A DNA stretch of 64,000 bases, from positions 533,382-597,381 of the forward strand of contig NZ_JACAOS010000018.1 in NCBI RefSeq assembly GCF_013386165.1. The letters run 5' to 3'. The notes under the pieces were generated by a model. That model saw nothing but the letters and a program-made list of their open reading frames with translations. It had not been told where the DNA came from and ran no database searches. The stretch is from Pseudomonas gingeri (lineage in GTDB: Bacteria > Pseudomonadota > Gammaproteobacteria > Pseudomonadales > Pseudomonadaceae). The stretch's first letter is position 1; each line of letters opens with the position of its first letter. This document shows, in pieces, positions 27,679 to 36,228 of the stretch. The translations under genes were made by a program, and so were the position numbers.

Positions 27679-28110
27679 ATGTCTCTCGAAAGCGTTTTTT
27701 ATGCCGGCCAGACTTCCGTGACCGGCGGCCGTGAAGGTCGCGCCCTCTCTACCGATGGCGCGCTGGATCTGCCGTTGTCCACGCCCCGCGAACTGGGCGG
27801 TGGCGGTGGCCCGGGTACCAACCCCGAGCAACTGTTCGCCGCCGGTCACTCGGCCTGTTTCCTGGGGGCCATGAAGTTGGCTTCGATTCAAGCCAAGGTC
27901 AGCCTGCCGGAGACCACCCGGGTGACCAGCAAGGTCGGCCTGGGCAAAGATGCCGCCGGCAACTATGGCCTTGAGGTCGAATTGCGCATCGCTATCCCGG
28001 GATTCTCCCGCGAGCAGGCGCAGGCCCTGGTGCATAGCGCCCACCAGACCTGCCCGTACTCGCGGGCCATTCGCGGCAACGTCGATGTCACGTTGATCGT
28101 CGAGGATTGA
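27679..28110 (+). CDS. ohr: Ohr, organic hydroperoxide reductase
   Basis: A 143-residue thiol peroxidase of the OsmC/Ohr superfamily. C60 (GHSACFLGAM) and C125 (HQTCPYSRA) are the peroxidatic and resolving cysteines; R18 and E50 complete the catalytic set. The GGGGPGTNPEQLFAAG block is the Ohr subgroup signature. It reduces organic and fatty-acid hydroperoxides with lipoylated proteins. No ohrR repressor lies next to it. The thioredoxin-like gene starts three bases after its stop, so the two form an operon. Confidence 0.93.
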   Translation: MSLESVFYAGQTSVTGGREGRALSTDGALDLPLSTPRELGGGGGPGTNPEQLFAAGHSACFLGAMKLASIQAKVSLPETTRVTSKVGLGKDAAGNYGLEVELRIAIPGFSREQAQALVHSAHQTCPYSRAIRGNVDVTLIVED

Positions 28111-28113
28111 CCG

Positions 28114-28755
28114 ATGGCCGGGTTGCGACGCGTGGCGGGTTATACGGCAGTGTTGGCGGCGCTGGTTATTGCAGGCGGTGCAGGCACTTCTTCCCGGGTT
28201 TCCGAACGGATCGAGCAAGGCCTGTTGCGAACGGTCTCGACGGTGACCGATTACATCGTCGCCAGGGTCAGCGCGCAATCCACCGTCGAACGTCCGATGC
28301 CGTCCCTTTCCGGGGCGGTCGAGTGGCTCAATTCCGAACCCCTGAGCCGCGAGTCACTGCGCGGCAAGGTGGTGCTGGTGGACTTCTGGACCTACGAGTG
28401 CATCAACTGCCTGCATGTGCTGCCTCACGTCAATCAGTGGGCGAAAAAGTATGCAGGGGATGGCTTGGTGGTGATTGGGGTCCACACCCCTGAATATGCC
28501 GAGGAAAAGATTCCGGACAATGTCCGCCGGCAGGTCAAGCGGCTCGGCATCGACTACCCGGTGGCCATCGACAGCGACTACAAGATCTGGCATGCCTTCG
28601 ATAACCAGTACTGGCCGGCGCATTACCTGATCGATGCCAAGGGGCAGGTGCGCTACAGCCATTTTGGCGAAGGCGCCTACGCCGAGCAGGAGGCGGCGAT
28701 TCAGGTGTTGCTGGAGGAAGCCAAGGCCGCGGGGTCAGTCGGCAACCCGGGTTGA
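28114..28755 (+). CDS. Membrane-anchored thioredoxin-like protein (TlpA/DipZ type)
   Basis: A 213-residue protein with an N-terminal signal anchor (about residues 8-27) and a periplasmic thioredoxin fold from about 75 on. The active site is C-I-N-C within DFWTYECINCLHVLPHVNQW, which resembles the C-terminal domain of DipZ more than cytosolic thioredoxins. It is immediately downstream of ohr, suggesting a role in the same oxidative-stress response, perhaps keeping periplasmic thiols reduced. That link is inference. Confidence 0.85.
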   Translation: MAGLRRVAGYTAVLAALVIAGGAGTSSRVSERIEQGLLRTVSTVTDYIVARVSAQSTVERPMPSLSGAVEWLNSEPLSRESLRGKVVLVDFWTYECINCLHVLPHVNQWAKKYAGDGLVVIGVHTPEYAEEKIPDNVRRQVKRLGIDYPVAIDSDYKIWHAFDNQYWPAHYLIDAKGQVRYSHFGEGAYAEQEAAIQVLLEEAKAAGSVGNPG

Positions 28756-28845
28756 GCGGCTGAGGCGGATCGCAACGCCTCGGGGCTGATATGCGCCGAG
28801 AATGTATTAATCTAGGCGTCTTCATTGGCAGGCAGTACAAACCGG

Positions 28846-29745
28846 ATGAATATCAACAGTACCGATCTCAACTTGCTCAAGGTCTTCGAGGCCCTGCATG
28901 ACGAGGGCAGCGCCAGTCGTGCGGCGTTGCAGCTCGGGCTGACCCAATCGGCGGTCAGTGCGGCCTTGAATCGCCTGCGGGCCATGTACGGCGATCAACT
29001 CTTCGTCCGGACCGGCCGGGGCTTGGCGCCAACCCTGATCGCCAACCAGCTCAAGCCGGTGATCTCCGATGCCTTGAACAAATGTCGGCAGAGTTTTTCC
29101 CTGGTGCAGCCGAACCTGGCCAGCTACGAGGGACGCTCGGTCACCCTCGGCCTGTCCGACGACTTTGAAATTGCCCTCGGTCGCCAGCTGATTGAAGTTG
29201 TGGCGCAGCGGGCGAAAAATCTGCGGCTGATCTTCCGCCAGACCCATAGCCAGATCGCGGTCAATGCCTTGATGGAGCGCCAGTTCGATCTGACCATTAC
29301 CGCCGGCGGCATTCCCAATCGGCTGCTGGGTCGGCATCTGCTCGGGGAGGGCGGTTATGCCTGCCTGGTGGATCGCGCCAGCCTGGGCGACAAGACCACC
29401 CTCGATCTGCAGGACTACGTGGCCCGCGAGCACATCCTGATTTCATCGGGTGGCTTTATCGGCATCGTCGACGAGGGGCTGGCGGCCAGGGGCTTGAGCC
29501 GCAAGGTGGTCACCGCCACTACGCATTTCTCGGCACTGCCTTTCCTGTTGAAGGGCTCGTCGGCGGTCGCGACCCTGCCCACCCATGCGGCCCGGGCGAT
29601 CGCCCAACTGTGCGATATGCAGATGGTCCCGTGTCCCATCGATCTGCCGCACTATCCCATCGAGCTGGGCTGGCGTACCCATGCGCAGACCGATGCTGCG
29701 GTGCAACTGGTCAAGCAGGCGATTATCGACAGCTTTGCGCTCTGA
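28846..29745 (+). CDS. LysR-family regulator
   Basis: A 299-residue LysR protein with winged helix at 4-63 (TDLNLLKVFEALHDEGSASRAALQLGLTQSAVSAALNRLRAMYGDQLFVR). The effector domain is of the NodD/LeuO-like subgroup, judged by the DLNLLKVF start. ATG 28846 is used; an upstream in-frame codon at 28825 has no ribosome site. No divergent partner is present; the ohr-thioredoxin operon lies just upstream on the same strand. The target is unknown. Confidence 0.85.
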   Translation: MNINSTDLNLLKVFEALHDEGSASRAALQLGLTQSAVSAALNRLRAMYGDQLFVRTGRGLAPTLIANQLKPVISDALNKCRQSFSLVQPNLASYEGRSVTLGLSDDFEIALGRQLIEVVAQRAKNLRLIFRQTHSQIAVNALMERQFDLTITAGGIPNRLLGRHLLGEGGYACLVDRASLGDKTTLDLQDYVAREHILISSGGFIGIVDEGLAARGLSRKVVTATTHFSALPFLLKGSSAVATLPTHAARAIAQLCDMQMVPCPIDLPHYPIELGWRTHAQTDAAVQLVKQAIIDSFAL

Positions 29746-29781
29746 GGCGGTTCCCAAGGTCCTGGGAGGAGAGGAGGCTGA

Positions 29782-30339
29782 TTAATTGTGAAACGGTCTG
29801 GATTTTTCCCATGCCACTTTCGTCAGTGAGTAACACCGGGAGGCTGTGGGTACGGCCGAGATTTTCAATTCGGCCTCATACAGGAACACCGCCCCCAGTT
29901 TCATCGTGGCCTTTTGAGAACGAATATTCGCCGGACCGATGTGAAAATAGACTTCGTCAAAGGCTGAAAACGCATGCTCGATCATCAGCTTTTTCAGCTC
30001 GAAGTTGCTGGCGCCGCCCCACTTTTCCCGTATCAGGAACGTGAAGCCGATGGCGATGCACTCAGGCCTATCGGGCGGGCTGTAGAAGCTGGAGGTTCCA
30101 ACCATTCTTGCCGAGCTTGCGTCATACACCACCAGCGCCTTTTTCGTCGATAACAAGGTGCTGAAGTAGGCTTCGAATTCAGGCTTTTTATAACGTTCCT
30201 TCGCGGGATGGCCGGCCCATATCTCGGGGTCTTTCGCCGCCTCGTAAAGCGCTTCAAAGTCATCCTGCTTCAGCGGTTTGAGCAAGAGGGTGGGGCCAAC
30301 CAGCACGGGTTGGTAGTCGAGTTTTTCAGCGCTCATCAT
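29782..30339 (-). CDS. GNAT-family N-acetyltransferase
   Basis: A protein of about 185 residues with the RimJ/RimL-like GNAT pattern: LVGPTLLLKPLKQDDFEALYEAA at the start, the middle MVGTSSFY strand, the acetyl-CoA region FTFLIREKWGGASNFELKKLMIEHAF, and ANIRSQKATMKLGAVF near the end. Such enzymes acetylate small molecules or protein N-termini; the substrate is unknown. Three close in-frame ATGs (30348, 30339, 30336) make the exact start uncertain. Confidence 0.82.
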   Translation of the reverse strand: MMSAEKLDYQPVLVGPTLLLKPLKQDDFEALYEAAKDPEIWAGHPAKERYKKPEFEAYFSTLLSTKKALVVYDASSARMVGTSSFYSPPDRPECIAIGFTFLIREKWGGASNFELKKLMIEHAFSAFDEVYFHIGPANIRSQKATMKLGAVFLYEAELKISAVPTASRCYSLTKVAWEKSRPFHN

Positions 30340-30524
30340 CACGTCCATTGGAAAATGACACCCCCGCAAACCGGGCCGTCAGGTGAAGGGCGTTACAGGT
30401 TTTTCGACGCGGGCAGGGGGCCAGTCTAGAGCGGTCACTTTTCCGGGCAAGGTCCATTGGGGCGTGAATTGACAGGGCCAATCCTGTGGCGGTTCAGTCG
30501 TTGCGGCAAAGCGCTGCAGTCCAT

Positions 30525-31448
30525 TCACGCCTGATGCAGACTGCGCTCAAGCTGTTGTAAGTCTTTATTCAACCGAATGCGCAAAGAGCGGATAAATTGC
30601 CGGGCGTTTTCTGGCAGCGGCTTGCCGGGGCGGAAAACCAAGAGGCTGGCAAAGCGCACGTCCACGCTAAACGGCTTAACCACCAGCCCTCTGTTGATGA
30701 AGTCGAACACCGCAACCGGATTTACGAAACCGACACCGACGCCTAGCAGAGCCAACTCACACAACGTATGCGAGTAAGCGGTCTCGACGCGGATCTTCAG
30801 TTCTACCCCTTCATCGCGCAAGGTGCTTTCCAAGCGATGACGGCTGCTGTCTTCCGGGTTCAATGCGAGAAAGTCCACGCCAGCCAGATCTTGCGGATAG
30901 ATCATCCGTCGTTTTGCCAACGGGTGCGACGCATGCATCACGATCACCCCGATGCTGTCGAGAAAATCCGAGTGTTCAAGGCCTGCGACCGGCATTTCGT
31001 CGGCCATCAGCCCGAAGTCGCACTGGCCCGACGAAACCTGTTGATGCACCTCTTTGGAGCTCAATACTCGCAGCGAGACCTGAATATCGCGCTTGACCAA
31101 GTCGAAATCCGCCAAGGCACGTGGCAGAAACGAATTGCCCAATGCAGGGTGCACAGCCACGGTCAGGCGACCGATGCCCAGGTTCCGCAGGCTTTTAAGA
31201 CGGTGCTCGATGGCCTCGAAGCCAACGAACAACTGATCAACATCAACCATCAGTGCCATGGCCTCCTGGGTTGGCACCAGGCGTCCTCTGGCCCGTACGA
31301 ACAATTGCAGGTCAGCACCTTCTTCCAGCTTTCGTATCGCCTGGCTGACCGCAGGCTGGGAAATACCCAGCATGGTAGCTGCCTTGCTGGTTGTACCAGC
31401 GGTCATCACCGCACGAAATACCTCGATTTCACGAATTCCCATGATCAT
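30525..31448 (-). CDS. LysR-family regulator of the adjacent sulfur amino acid cluster
   Basis: A LysR protein of about 307 residues resembling the OccR/NocR opine subgroup: GIREIEVFRAVMTAGTTSKAATMLGISQPAVSQAIRKLEE at the N-terminus, then an effector domain. It is divergent from the PLP lyase gene across about 110 bases, so it probably controls the lyase and the ABC importer behind it. Start choice between 31448 and 31442 is open, as neither has a strong ribosome site. Confidence 0.87.
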   Translation of the reverse strand: MIMGIREIEVFRAVMTAGTTSKAATMLGISQPAVSQAIRKLEEGADLQLFVRARGRLVPTQEAMALMVDVDQLFVGFEAIEHRLKSLRNLGIGRLTVAVHPALGNSFLPRALADFDLVKRDIQVSLRVLSSKEVHQQVSSGQCDFGLMADEMPVAGLEHSDFLDSIGVIVMHASHPLAKRRMIYPQDLAGVDFLALNPEDSSRHRLESTLRDEGVELKIRVETAYSHTLCELALLGVGVGFVNPVAVFDFINRGLVVKPFSVDVRFASLLVFRPGKPLPENARQFIRSLRIRLNKDLQQLERSLHQA

Positions 31449-31556
31449 CACTCTATAAGTTTTACTTATAGAGTAAATAAGTTTTGATCTTGTTGCGAGG
31501 TTTCCCGCGCCCCTAAAATCAACTCACGTTCAGCGGCCTCATAGGGCTCCAATATC

Positions 31557-32723
31557 ATGAGTTTTACCGATCACGCCAATAACCCTTATGCCAGCCTGTC
31601 CCCCGCAGTGTGGCGAGGCTCGACAGTGGTTTTCGACACCTTCGAAGACTTCGTCGGCCGCAAATCCCGTCAGCCCGATGGTTACAGCTACGGCATCACC
31701 GGCACCCCGACCGCTCGTGGTCTGGAAGCACGCATTGCGCAGCTTGAAGGTGGCAAGCATTGCATCGTAACGCCGTCGGGCGCCTCGGCACTGATGACCA
31801 CCGTGATGGGGTTCGTCCGTGCCGGCGATCACCTGCTGATCTCGGAATCGTGCTACGGCGCGCTAAAGACCTTCGGTGACAAGTGGCTGGCAAAGCTGGG
31901 GGTCGAGATCGAGTTCTACCCACCGACGCTCAATACCGGCATCGAGACGTTGATCAAACCCAACACCAGGATGATCTGCATGGAGGCCCCAGGCACCGTC
32001 ACCATGGAGATGCAGGACATCGATGGGATCACCGCCATCGCCCGTCGTCGCGGGGTTATGACGATGATGGACAACACTTGGGCAAGCCCTTTGTACTTCC
32101 GCCCGCTGGAGCATGGCGTCGATTTTTCCATCGAAGCGGCGACCAAATTCTTTGGAGGCCACTCCGACGTACTGATGGGCAGCATCAGCCTAAACGACGA
32201 AAGTCACTATGCCATCCTGCGTGAAACCCAGAGCATCCTCGGCCAGTCGGTCAGCCCGGAAGACTGCTTTCTAGTGATGCGCGGCTTGGACACTCTGAAG
32301 GTGAGGCTGACTGAGCAAAGTCGCAACACCCTGCGAATCGCGCGTTGGCTGCAAGACCAGCCCATGGTCGAGCAGGTGTTGTTTCCAGCACTGGAAAGTG
32401 ATCCGGGCCATGCCATCTGGCGTGAGCAGTTCCAAGGCAATGGCTGCCTGTTCTCGATAATCCTCAAGCCGGCATCGGAAGCGACCTTCGGCGCGTTCTT
32501 CAACGCCCTGCGGCATTTCCCGATCGGTGCCAGTTGGGGCGGCACCCACAGTCTGGTGGCCTACTATCCAGCCAGCCAACAGCAAGCACGCCGGTTTTCG
32601 CCGACCGATCAACCCATCGTGCGGATTTCTATCGGGCTCGAGGACCCTGACGTGCTAATCGGCGATCTCGAAACGGCCCTGGGTTGTTATGCAAATGCCC
32701 GGCTCGAACAGGTCGCGTCCTAA
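31557..32723 (+). CDS. PLP-dependent cystathionine beta-lyase-type enzyme
   Basis: A 388-residue member of the Cys/Met metabolism PLP family. K197 in SIEAATKFFGGHSDVLMG binds PLP, with the YGITGTPTARGLEARIAQLEG and TPSGASALMT blocks before it. Enzymes of this form (MetC type) cleave C-S bonds in cystathionine, cystine or related thioethers to give pyruvate, ammonia and a thiol. It is followed by a cystine-type ABC importer in the same direction, so it likely acts on the imported substrate. A role in methionine synthesis itself is less likely given that setting. Confidence 0.87.
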   Translation: MSFTDHANNPYASLSPAVWRGSTVVFDTFEDFVGRKSRQPDGYSYGITGTPTARGLEARIAQLEGGKHCIVTPSGASALMTTVMGFVRAGDHLLISESCYGALKTFGDKWLAKLGVEIEFYPPTLNTGIETLIKPNTRMICMEAPGTVTMEMQDIDGITAIARRRGVMTMMDNTWASPLYFRPLEHGVDFSIEAATKFFGGHSDVLMGSISLNDESHYAILRETQSILGQSVSPEDCFLVMRGLDTLKVRLTEQSRNTLRIARWLQDQPMVEQVLFPALESDPGHAIWREQFQGNGCLFSIILKPASEATFGAFFNALRHFPIGASWGGTHSLVAYYPASQQQARRFSPTDQPIVRISIGLEDPDVLIGDLETALGCYANARLEQVAS

Positions 32724-32832
32724 GCTTCATCAGGTAGGTGGGCTTTAGATGCCACCACCTGATCAATACTCGAACTGCTGCCGTCTTTCGCTGCGAATGA
32801 ACCCGCAGCCACTTGAATTGAAAGGATGGATT

Positions 32833-33654
32833 ATGAAAACAATCACCAGCATTCGATTCGCGCTCTCTTTTTTCGCCCTGGTTGCTGCGGGCCTGAACAT
32901 GGCGAGCGCCGATGACACCCTGGCAACCATCAAGCAACGTGGCGAGATCCGCATTGCCAATACGCAGTCCAGCCCGCCTTGGAGCTTCATCGACGATCAG
33001 AACAACCCGACGGGCTATGATGTGGCCGTGGCCCAGGAAGTGGCCAAACGCATCGGGATACCGAAAGTGGTATTCATCGCCGACAACTTCAAGAACTTCG
33101 TCGAAGGCCTCAACACCGACAAATACGACCTGGTCATGAACGACCTGACGCCAACGCCGGAGCGCACCCAGCAGGTCGATTTCTCCGAGCCTTACGGGGT
33201 CGAGGAATTCCGCATTTTTCTGCTCGACAAGAACACTGACATTCACGAGCGTGCTGACCTGGCCGGCCGCTCGGTGGGCGTGACGGCGGGAACCAGCAAC
33301 GAGTCTTGGTCCCGCAAACACCTGACGGAGTCGGATATCCGCACCTACGACAACGGCGGCCTGGTGTTCGATGACCTGACCAACGGGCGTCTGGACGTAG
33401 TGATCTCCTCTTGGTTCGGAGGTGAAAGGTATCGTCTTGCCAACCACCTGCCACTCAAGGCCGTGGGCGCCCCGCTGACCTATCAGCTTTCTGCCGCCGC
33501 CATGCGCAAAGGCAGCGACAGCCTCAAGGCGGCCGTCGACAAGGCGATTGGCGAAATGATCGCCGATGGCACCATCGACGCATATAGCCGCAAATTTATC
33601 GGGCCTGACTACCAGATGACTGCCGATATCAAAAAAGCGCTGGTGGAGGAATAA
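32833..33654 (+). CDS. ABC importer, polar/sulfur amino acid-binding protein
   Basis: A 273-residue solute-binding protein (SBP family 3). A signal peptide ends at about residue 26 (NMASA-DD). The family pattern GEIRIANTQSSPPWSF, GYDVAVAQEVAKRIG, YDLVMNDLTPTPERTQQVDFSEPY is clear. ATG 32833 has AAAGGA upstream; the open frame extends earlier without a usable start. It forms an operon with the permease (4 bases on) and the ATPase. Cystine, cystathionine or a related sulfur amino acid is the likely ligand because of the lyase upstream. Confidence 0.87.
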   Translation: MKTITSIRFALSFFALVAAGLNMASADDTLATIKQRGEIRIANTQSSPPWSFIDDQNNPTGYDVAVAQEVAKRIGIPKVVFIADNFKNFVEGLNTDKYDLVMNDLTPTPERTQQVDFSEPYGVEEFRIFLLDKNTDIHERADLAGRSVGVTAGTSNESWSRKHLTESDIRTYDNGGLVFDDLTNGRLDVVISSWFGGERYRLANHLPLKAVGAPLTYQLSAAAMRKGSDSLKAAVDKAIGEMIADGTIDAYSRKFIGPDYQMTADIKKALVEE

Positions 33655-33658
33655 CCTG

Positions 33659-34309
33659 ATGTTGGAATTATTCCTGCGTACCTGGCCGCTACTGAAAACA
33701 GCGGTTCTGGTGACGCTCGGCCTTGGCTTGGGGGCGTTCATCCTCGGCAGCGTGCTCGGTATGGGCGTCGCCCTGCTGCGGAACTCGCCGCTGCGCTTGT
33801 TGCGTTCGATCGCCTTCATGTACGTGTCTATCTTCCGTGGCACACCGCTGCTGGTGCAGATCCTGCTGATCTACTTCGGCTTGCCGCACTACGGCATCAC
33901 GCTGTCGCCGATTCCTTCGGCGTTGCTGGCCCTGACGCTGTTTTCGGCTGCCTATCTGAGCGAGAACTTTCGCTCGGGGATCAACGCGGTCGATCCGGGG
34001 CAATGGGAAGCGTCGCTGGCAATGGGCATGGGCTATTGGACTTGCCTGCGCCGTATCATCCTGCCCCAAGCCTTGCGCATTGCGTTGCCATCGGTGGGTA
34101 GCCGGTTGATCGCGCTCATCAAAGACACCTCCTTGGCCTCGACCATCACCGTCGTTGAAATGACCCGGGTTGCCGAACAGGTCGGCGCCTCGACCTTCCG
34201 CTACATGGAAATGTTCTTGATGATTGGCTTGGTCTACTGGCTGATCAACCAGGTGCTGACATTGATCCAGACCTATTTAGAAGGCCGCATGACGAGGCGC
34301 TACCGATGA
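33659..34309 (+). CDS. ABC importer permease (HisM/GlnP type)
   Basis: A 216-residue inner membrane permease with about five helices. The FRGTPLLVQILLIYFGLP block and the cytoplasmic loop EASLAMGMGYWTCLRRIILPQALRIALPS (the ATPase contact) are typical of polar amino acid permeases. A single permease gene suggests a homodimer. The next gene overlaps its stop by 4 bases. Confidence 0.9.
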   Translation: MLELFLRTWPLLKTAVLVTLGLGLGAFILGSVLGMGVALLRNSPLRLLRSIAFMYVSIFRGTPLLVQILLIYFGLPHYGITLSPIPSALLALTLFSAAYLSENFRSGINAVDPGQWEASLAMGMGYWTCLRRIILPQALRIALPSVGSRLIALIKDTSLASTITVVEMTRVAEQVGASTFRYMEMFLMIGLVYWLINQVLTLIQTYLEGRMTRRYR

Positions 34310-35064
34310 GCCAGACGAAAATCCAAGTCACCGCCTTGGCCAAAGCCTTCGGTGCCAATGCCGTGCTAAAGCACGTCGACCTCAAGATCCAAGCTGGCGA
34401 AGTGGTGGTGATTCTCGGTCCTTCCGGCTCAGGCAAGACCACCCTGTTGCGCTCGCTCAACTTTCTCGAGCAACCGGATAGCGGGACGCTGGAAATCTGC
34501 GGCCATCGCGTCGAGATCAGGGCCGGAAAAGGCCTGAGTCGTTCTGACAAAAAGGAAATCGCCAGCCTGCGACAGAAGACAGCCATGGTGTTTCAGTCCT
34601 TCAACCTGTTCCCGCATCTGACGGCACTGGAAAACGTTATTGAAGGCTTGATCAGTGTGAAAAAAGTCCCCAGGGAGCAAGCGCTAAGCAAAGGCCGCGC
34701 TCTGCTGAAGCAGGTCGGGTTGGCGGAAAAAGAGGACAACTACCCAGCGCGACTGTCCGGGGGGCAGAAACAGCGCGTGGCCATCGCCCGAGGTTTATCC
34801 ATGGATCCGGAAGTGATCTTTTTTGACGAGCCCACCTCGGCCCTGGACCCGGAATTGCGCGATGAAGTCCTCACCGTCATGCGCAACCTGGCCAACGCGG
34901 GTATGACCATGCTGGTAGTGACTCATGAGTTGCGCTTCGCCCAGGAGGCTGCCGACCGCGTGATATTCATGGAAGGCGGCGTGGTTGTGAGGGACTCGAC
35001 CACCCAGGAATTTTTCCAACCGGACAGCGGAGAGCGAATTCAGCAGTTTCTCAACCGCTACTGA
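34306..35064 (+). CDS. ABC importer ATPase (amino acid type)
   Basis: A 252-residue nucleotide-binding subunit: Walker A GPSGSGKTT, Q-loop FQSFNLFPHLTALENV, signature LSGGQKQRVAIARGLS, Walker B VIFFDEPTSALDPEL and the switch His in VVTHELRFA. It resembles the GlnQ/TcyC group. It ends the operon; a palindrome with a T-rich end follows within 70 bases and could terminate transcription. Confidence 0.92.
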   Translation: MSQTKIQVTALAKAFGANAVLKHVDLKIQAGEVVVILGPSGSGKTTLLRSLNFLEQPDSGTLEICGHRVEIRAGKGLSRSDKKEIASLRQKTAMVFQSFNLFPHLTALENVIEGLISVKKVPREQALSKGRALLKQVGLAEKEDNYPARLSGGQKQRVAIARGLSMDPEVIFFDEPTSALDPELRDEVLTVMRNLANAGMTMLVVTHELRFAQEAADRVIFMEGGVVVRDSTTQEFFQPDSGERIQQFLNRY

Positions 35065-35094
35065 ATAGTCGGGATGTATACCCTGTCGCTTAGC

Positions 35095-35133
35095 AAAGGG
35101 GATGGATTTATTGAATAAGTTCGTTCCCTTTTT
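35095..35133 (+). repeat. AAAGGGG...CCCTTT palindromic repeat, copy 1
   Basis: Outer arms AAAGGG/CCCTTT around GATGGATTTATTGAATAAG. It is homologous to copies at 36176-36219 (inverted) and 39604-39646. It sits at the end of the ABC operon and is followed by T residues, so it may also serve as its terminator. Confidence 0.65.
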
Positions 35134-35136
35134 CCT

Positions 35137-35589
35137 TCATATTGAGGATTTCAGGAAGCGGCGTTCATGGTCGGGAGTGGGCAGCAAACACTGGTCGTAC
35201 TGTCCGAACAGCCGATATCGGTTCAGCGCGATGCGGTCGTAGGCCCAGTCCCGCAGGCGCCCTGGGCATAAACGCAACAGGCCCAGGGGGCGCCAGATCC
35301 CCGGCAACTGGGTGACGACTTCAAAAAACGCATCCGACCGCACCCAATATCGGTGATCACGAATCACGGCCATGGTATCGAATTGATCCACTGGCATTCC
35401 CGCCCAGGCCAGCAAGGCCTGGCCCTCGGGCGATTGCACTGCCGCCAGTCGTACACGTTGGTGCCGGTCGTGGCGAATCAGGAACCGCGCCCAGCCATTG
35501 CACAGCTTGCACACCCCGTCGAACAGAACGACCGTTTCGCCTGGTAAAAGCAGTGGCGCTGCGGTGGGGCGGGTCAGGGATCGTGGCAT
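35137..35589 (-). CDS. DCC-family (DUF393) thiol-disulfide oxidoreductase-like protein
   Basis: A protein of about 150 residues with the DCC signature near its start, LFDGVCKLCNGWARFLI, giving a CxxC pair. The family is thought to be thioredoxin-related, with no settled role. The chosen ATG at 35589 gives the usual family length; 35625 would add 12 residues. No clear ribosome site separates the two. Confidence 0.78.
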   Translation of the reverse strand: MPRSLTRPTAAPLLLPGETVVLFDGVCKLCNGWARFLIRHDRHQRVRLAAVQSPEGQALLAWAGMPVDQFDTMAVIRDHRYWVRSDAFFEVVTQLPGIWRPLGLLRLCPGRLRDWAYDRIALNRYRLFGQYDQCLLPTPDHERRFLKSSI

Positions 35590-35645
35590 GACACGGGGAC
35601 TCAGAGAGGAGGTGGTGGGGATCATAGCGGTGTGGTTTGGCAAAT

Positions 35646-35712
35646 GTCTGTAATCGACTGCTCGTAGCCGGTCAGAGCCGGCAGAGATCGGCCAAAAAGC
35701 GTGCATTCAGAG
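35646..35712. repeat. Dispersed GGCC-AAAGC repeat, copy B
   Basis: Contains an inner inverted pair AGCCGGTC/GAGCCGGC and the core ATCGGCCAAAAAGCG shared with segments at 41325, 45104 and 50423. It lies upstream of the DCC gene. Confidence 0.5.
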
Positions 35713-35738
35713 CATAAAGATTTAGTCTTTCTACTGCT

Positions 35739-36122
35739 CTAAGTTTTCCATGCTGAAACACGATCTTCGTATTTGAATACTTCATATGCGGGCACTCGCC
35801 CATTTAGCATAACTGGCACGTTTATCCCGCTTCGGTCGCCGTATTCTGGAGGGTAAACCATCCAATCGATATCGTAATACCACCAGCCACTGTCAGAGTC
35901 GTTGGTTTTTTTTAATGCACAAGCGTGAAATTGAGGCTCGGCATATGGATATGCCCTGAGCATTTCGAGAACAGAGAGCCTGGACGCTGCGATTGCTTCT
36001 CGCGGAGGCAGCGGCGGAAAATCTTCACTTTCGAGCCATGGAGGATCGTTGGTGCCATCGTTGCTTCCGACGGAAAATTTAAAAACAAGTTCTTCAAAAT
36101 AATAGGAGTAAATTTTTAGCAT
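35739..36122 (-). CDS. Hypothetical protein, 127 residues
   Basis: No family is recognised. The protein is acidic and aromatic-rich (WWYYDIDWMVYPPEYG near residues 80-95), without signal peptide or membrane segment. The coding sequence is visibly richer in A/T than its neighbours, which suggests recent acquisition. The AGGAG six to ten bases upstream of ATG 36122 supports translation. It has no operon partner; the lipoprotein gene downstream on the minus strand starts further upstream and is separate. Confidence 0.6.
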   Translation of the reverse strand: MLKIYSYYFEELVFKFSVGSNDGTNDPPWLESEDFPPLPPREAIAASRLSVLEMLRAYPYAEPQFHACALKKTNDSDSGWWYYDIDWMVYPPEYGDRSGINVPVMLNGRVPAYEVFKYEDRVSAWKT

Positions 36123-36175
36123 CGTAGACTCTGATCAGAACTAAGTATTTGTCAGGAAATTCGAGTAGACAGAGC

Positions 36176-36219
36176 AAGGGGGCGACTTATTAAAAGTACC
36201 CAATAAATCTGCCCCCTTT
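36176..36219 (-). repeat. AAAGGGG...CCCTTT palindromic repeat, copy 2
   Basis: AAGGGGGC and GCCCCCTTT arms enclose about 27 bases. Read on the minus strand it aligns with copies 1 and 3 through GATTTATTGGGT. It sits directly after the lipoprotein stop, a terminator-like position. Confidence 0.65.
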
Positions 36220-36228
36220 GTCGAGAAT

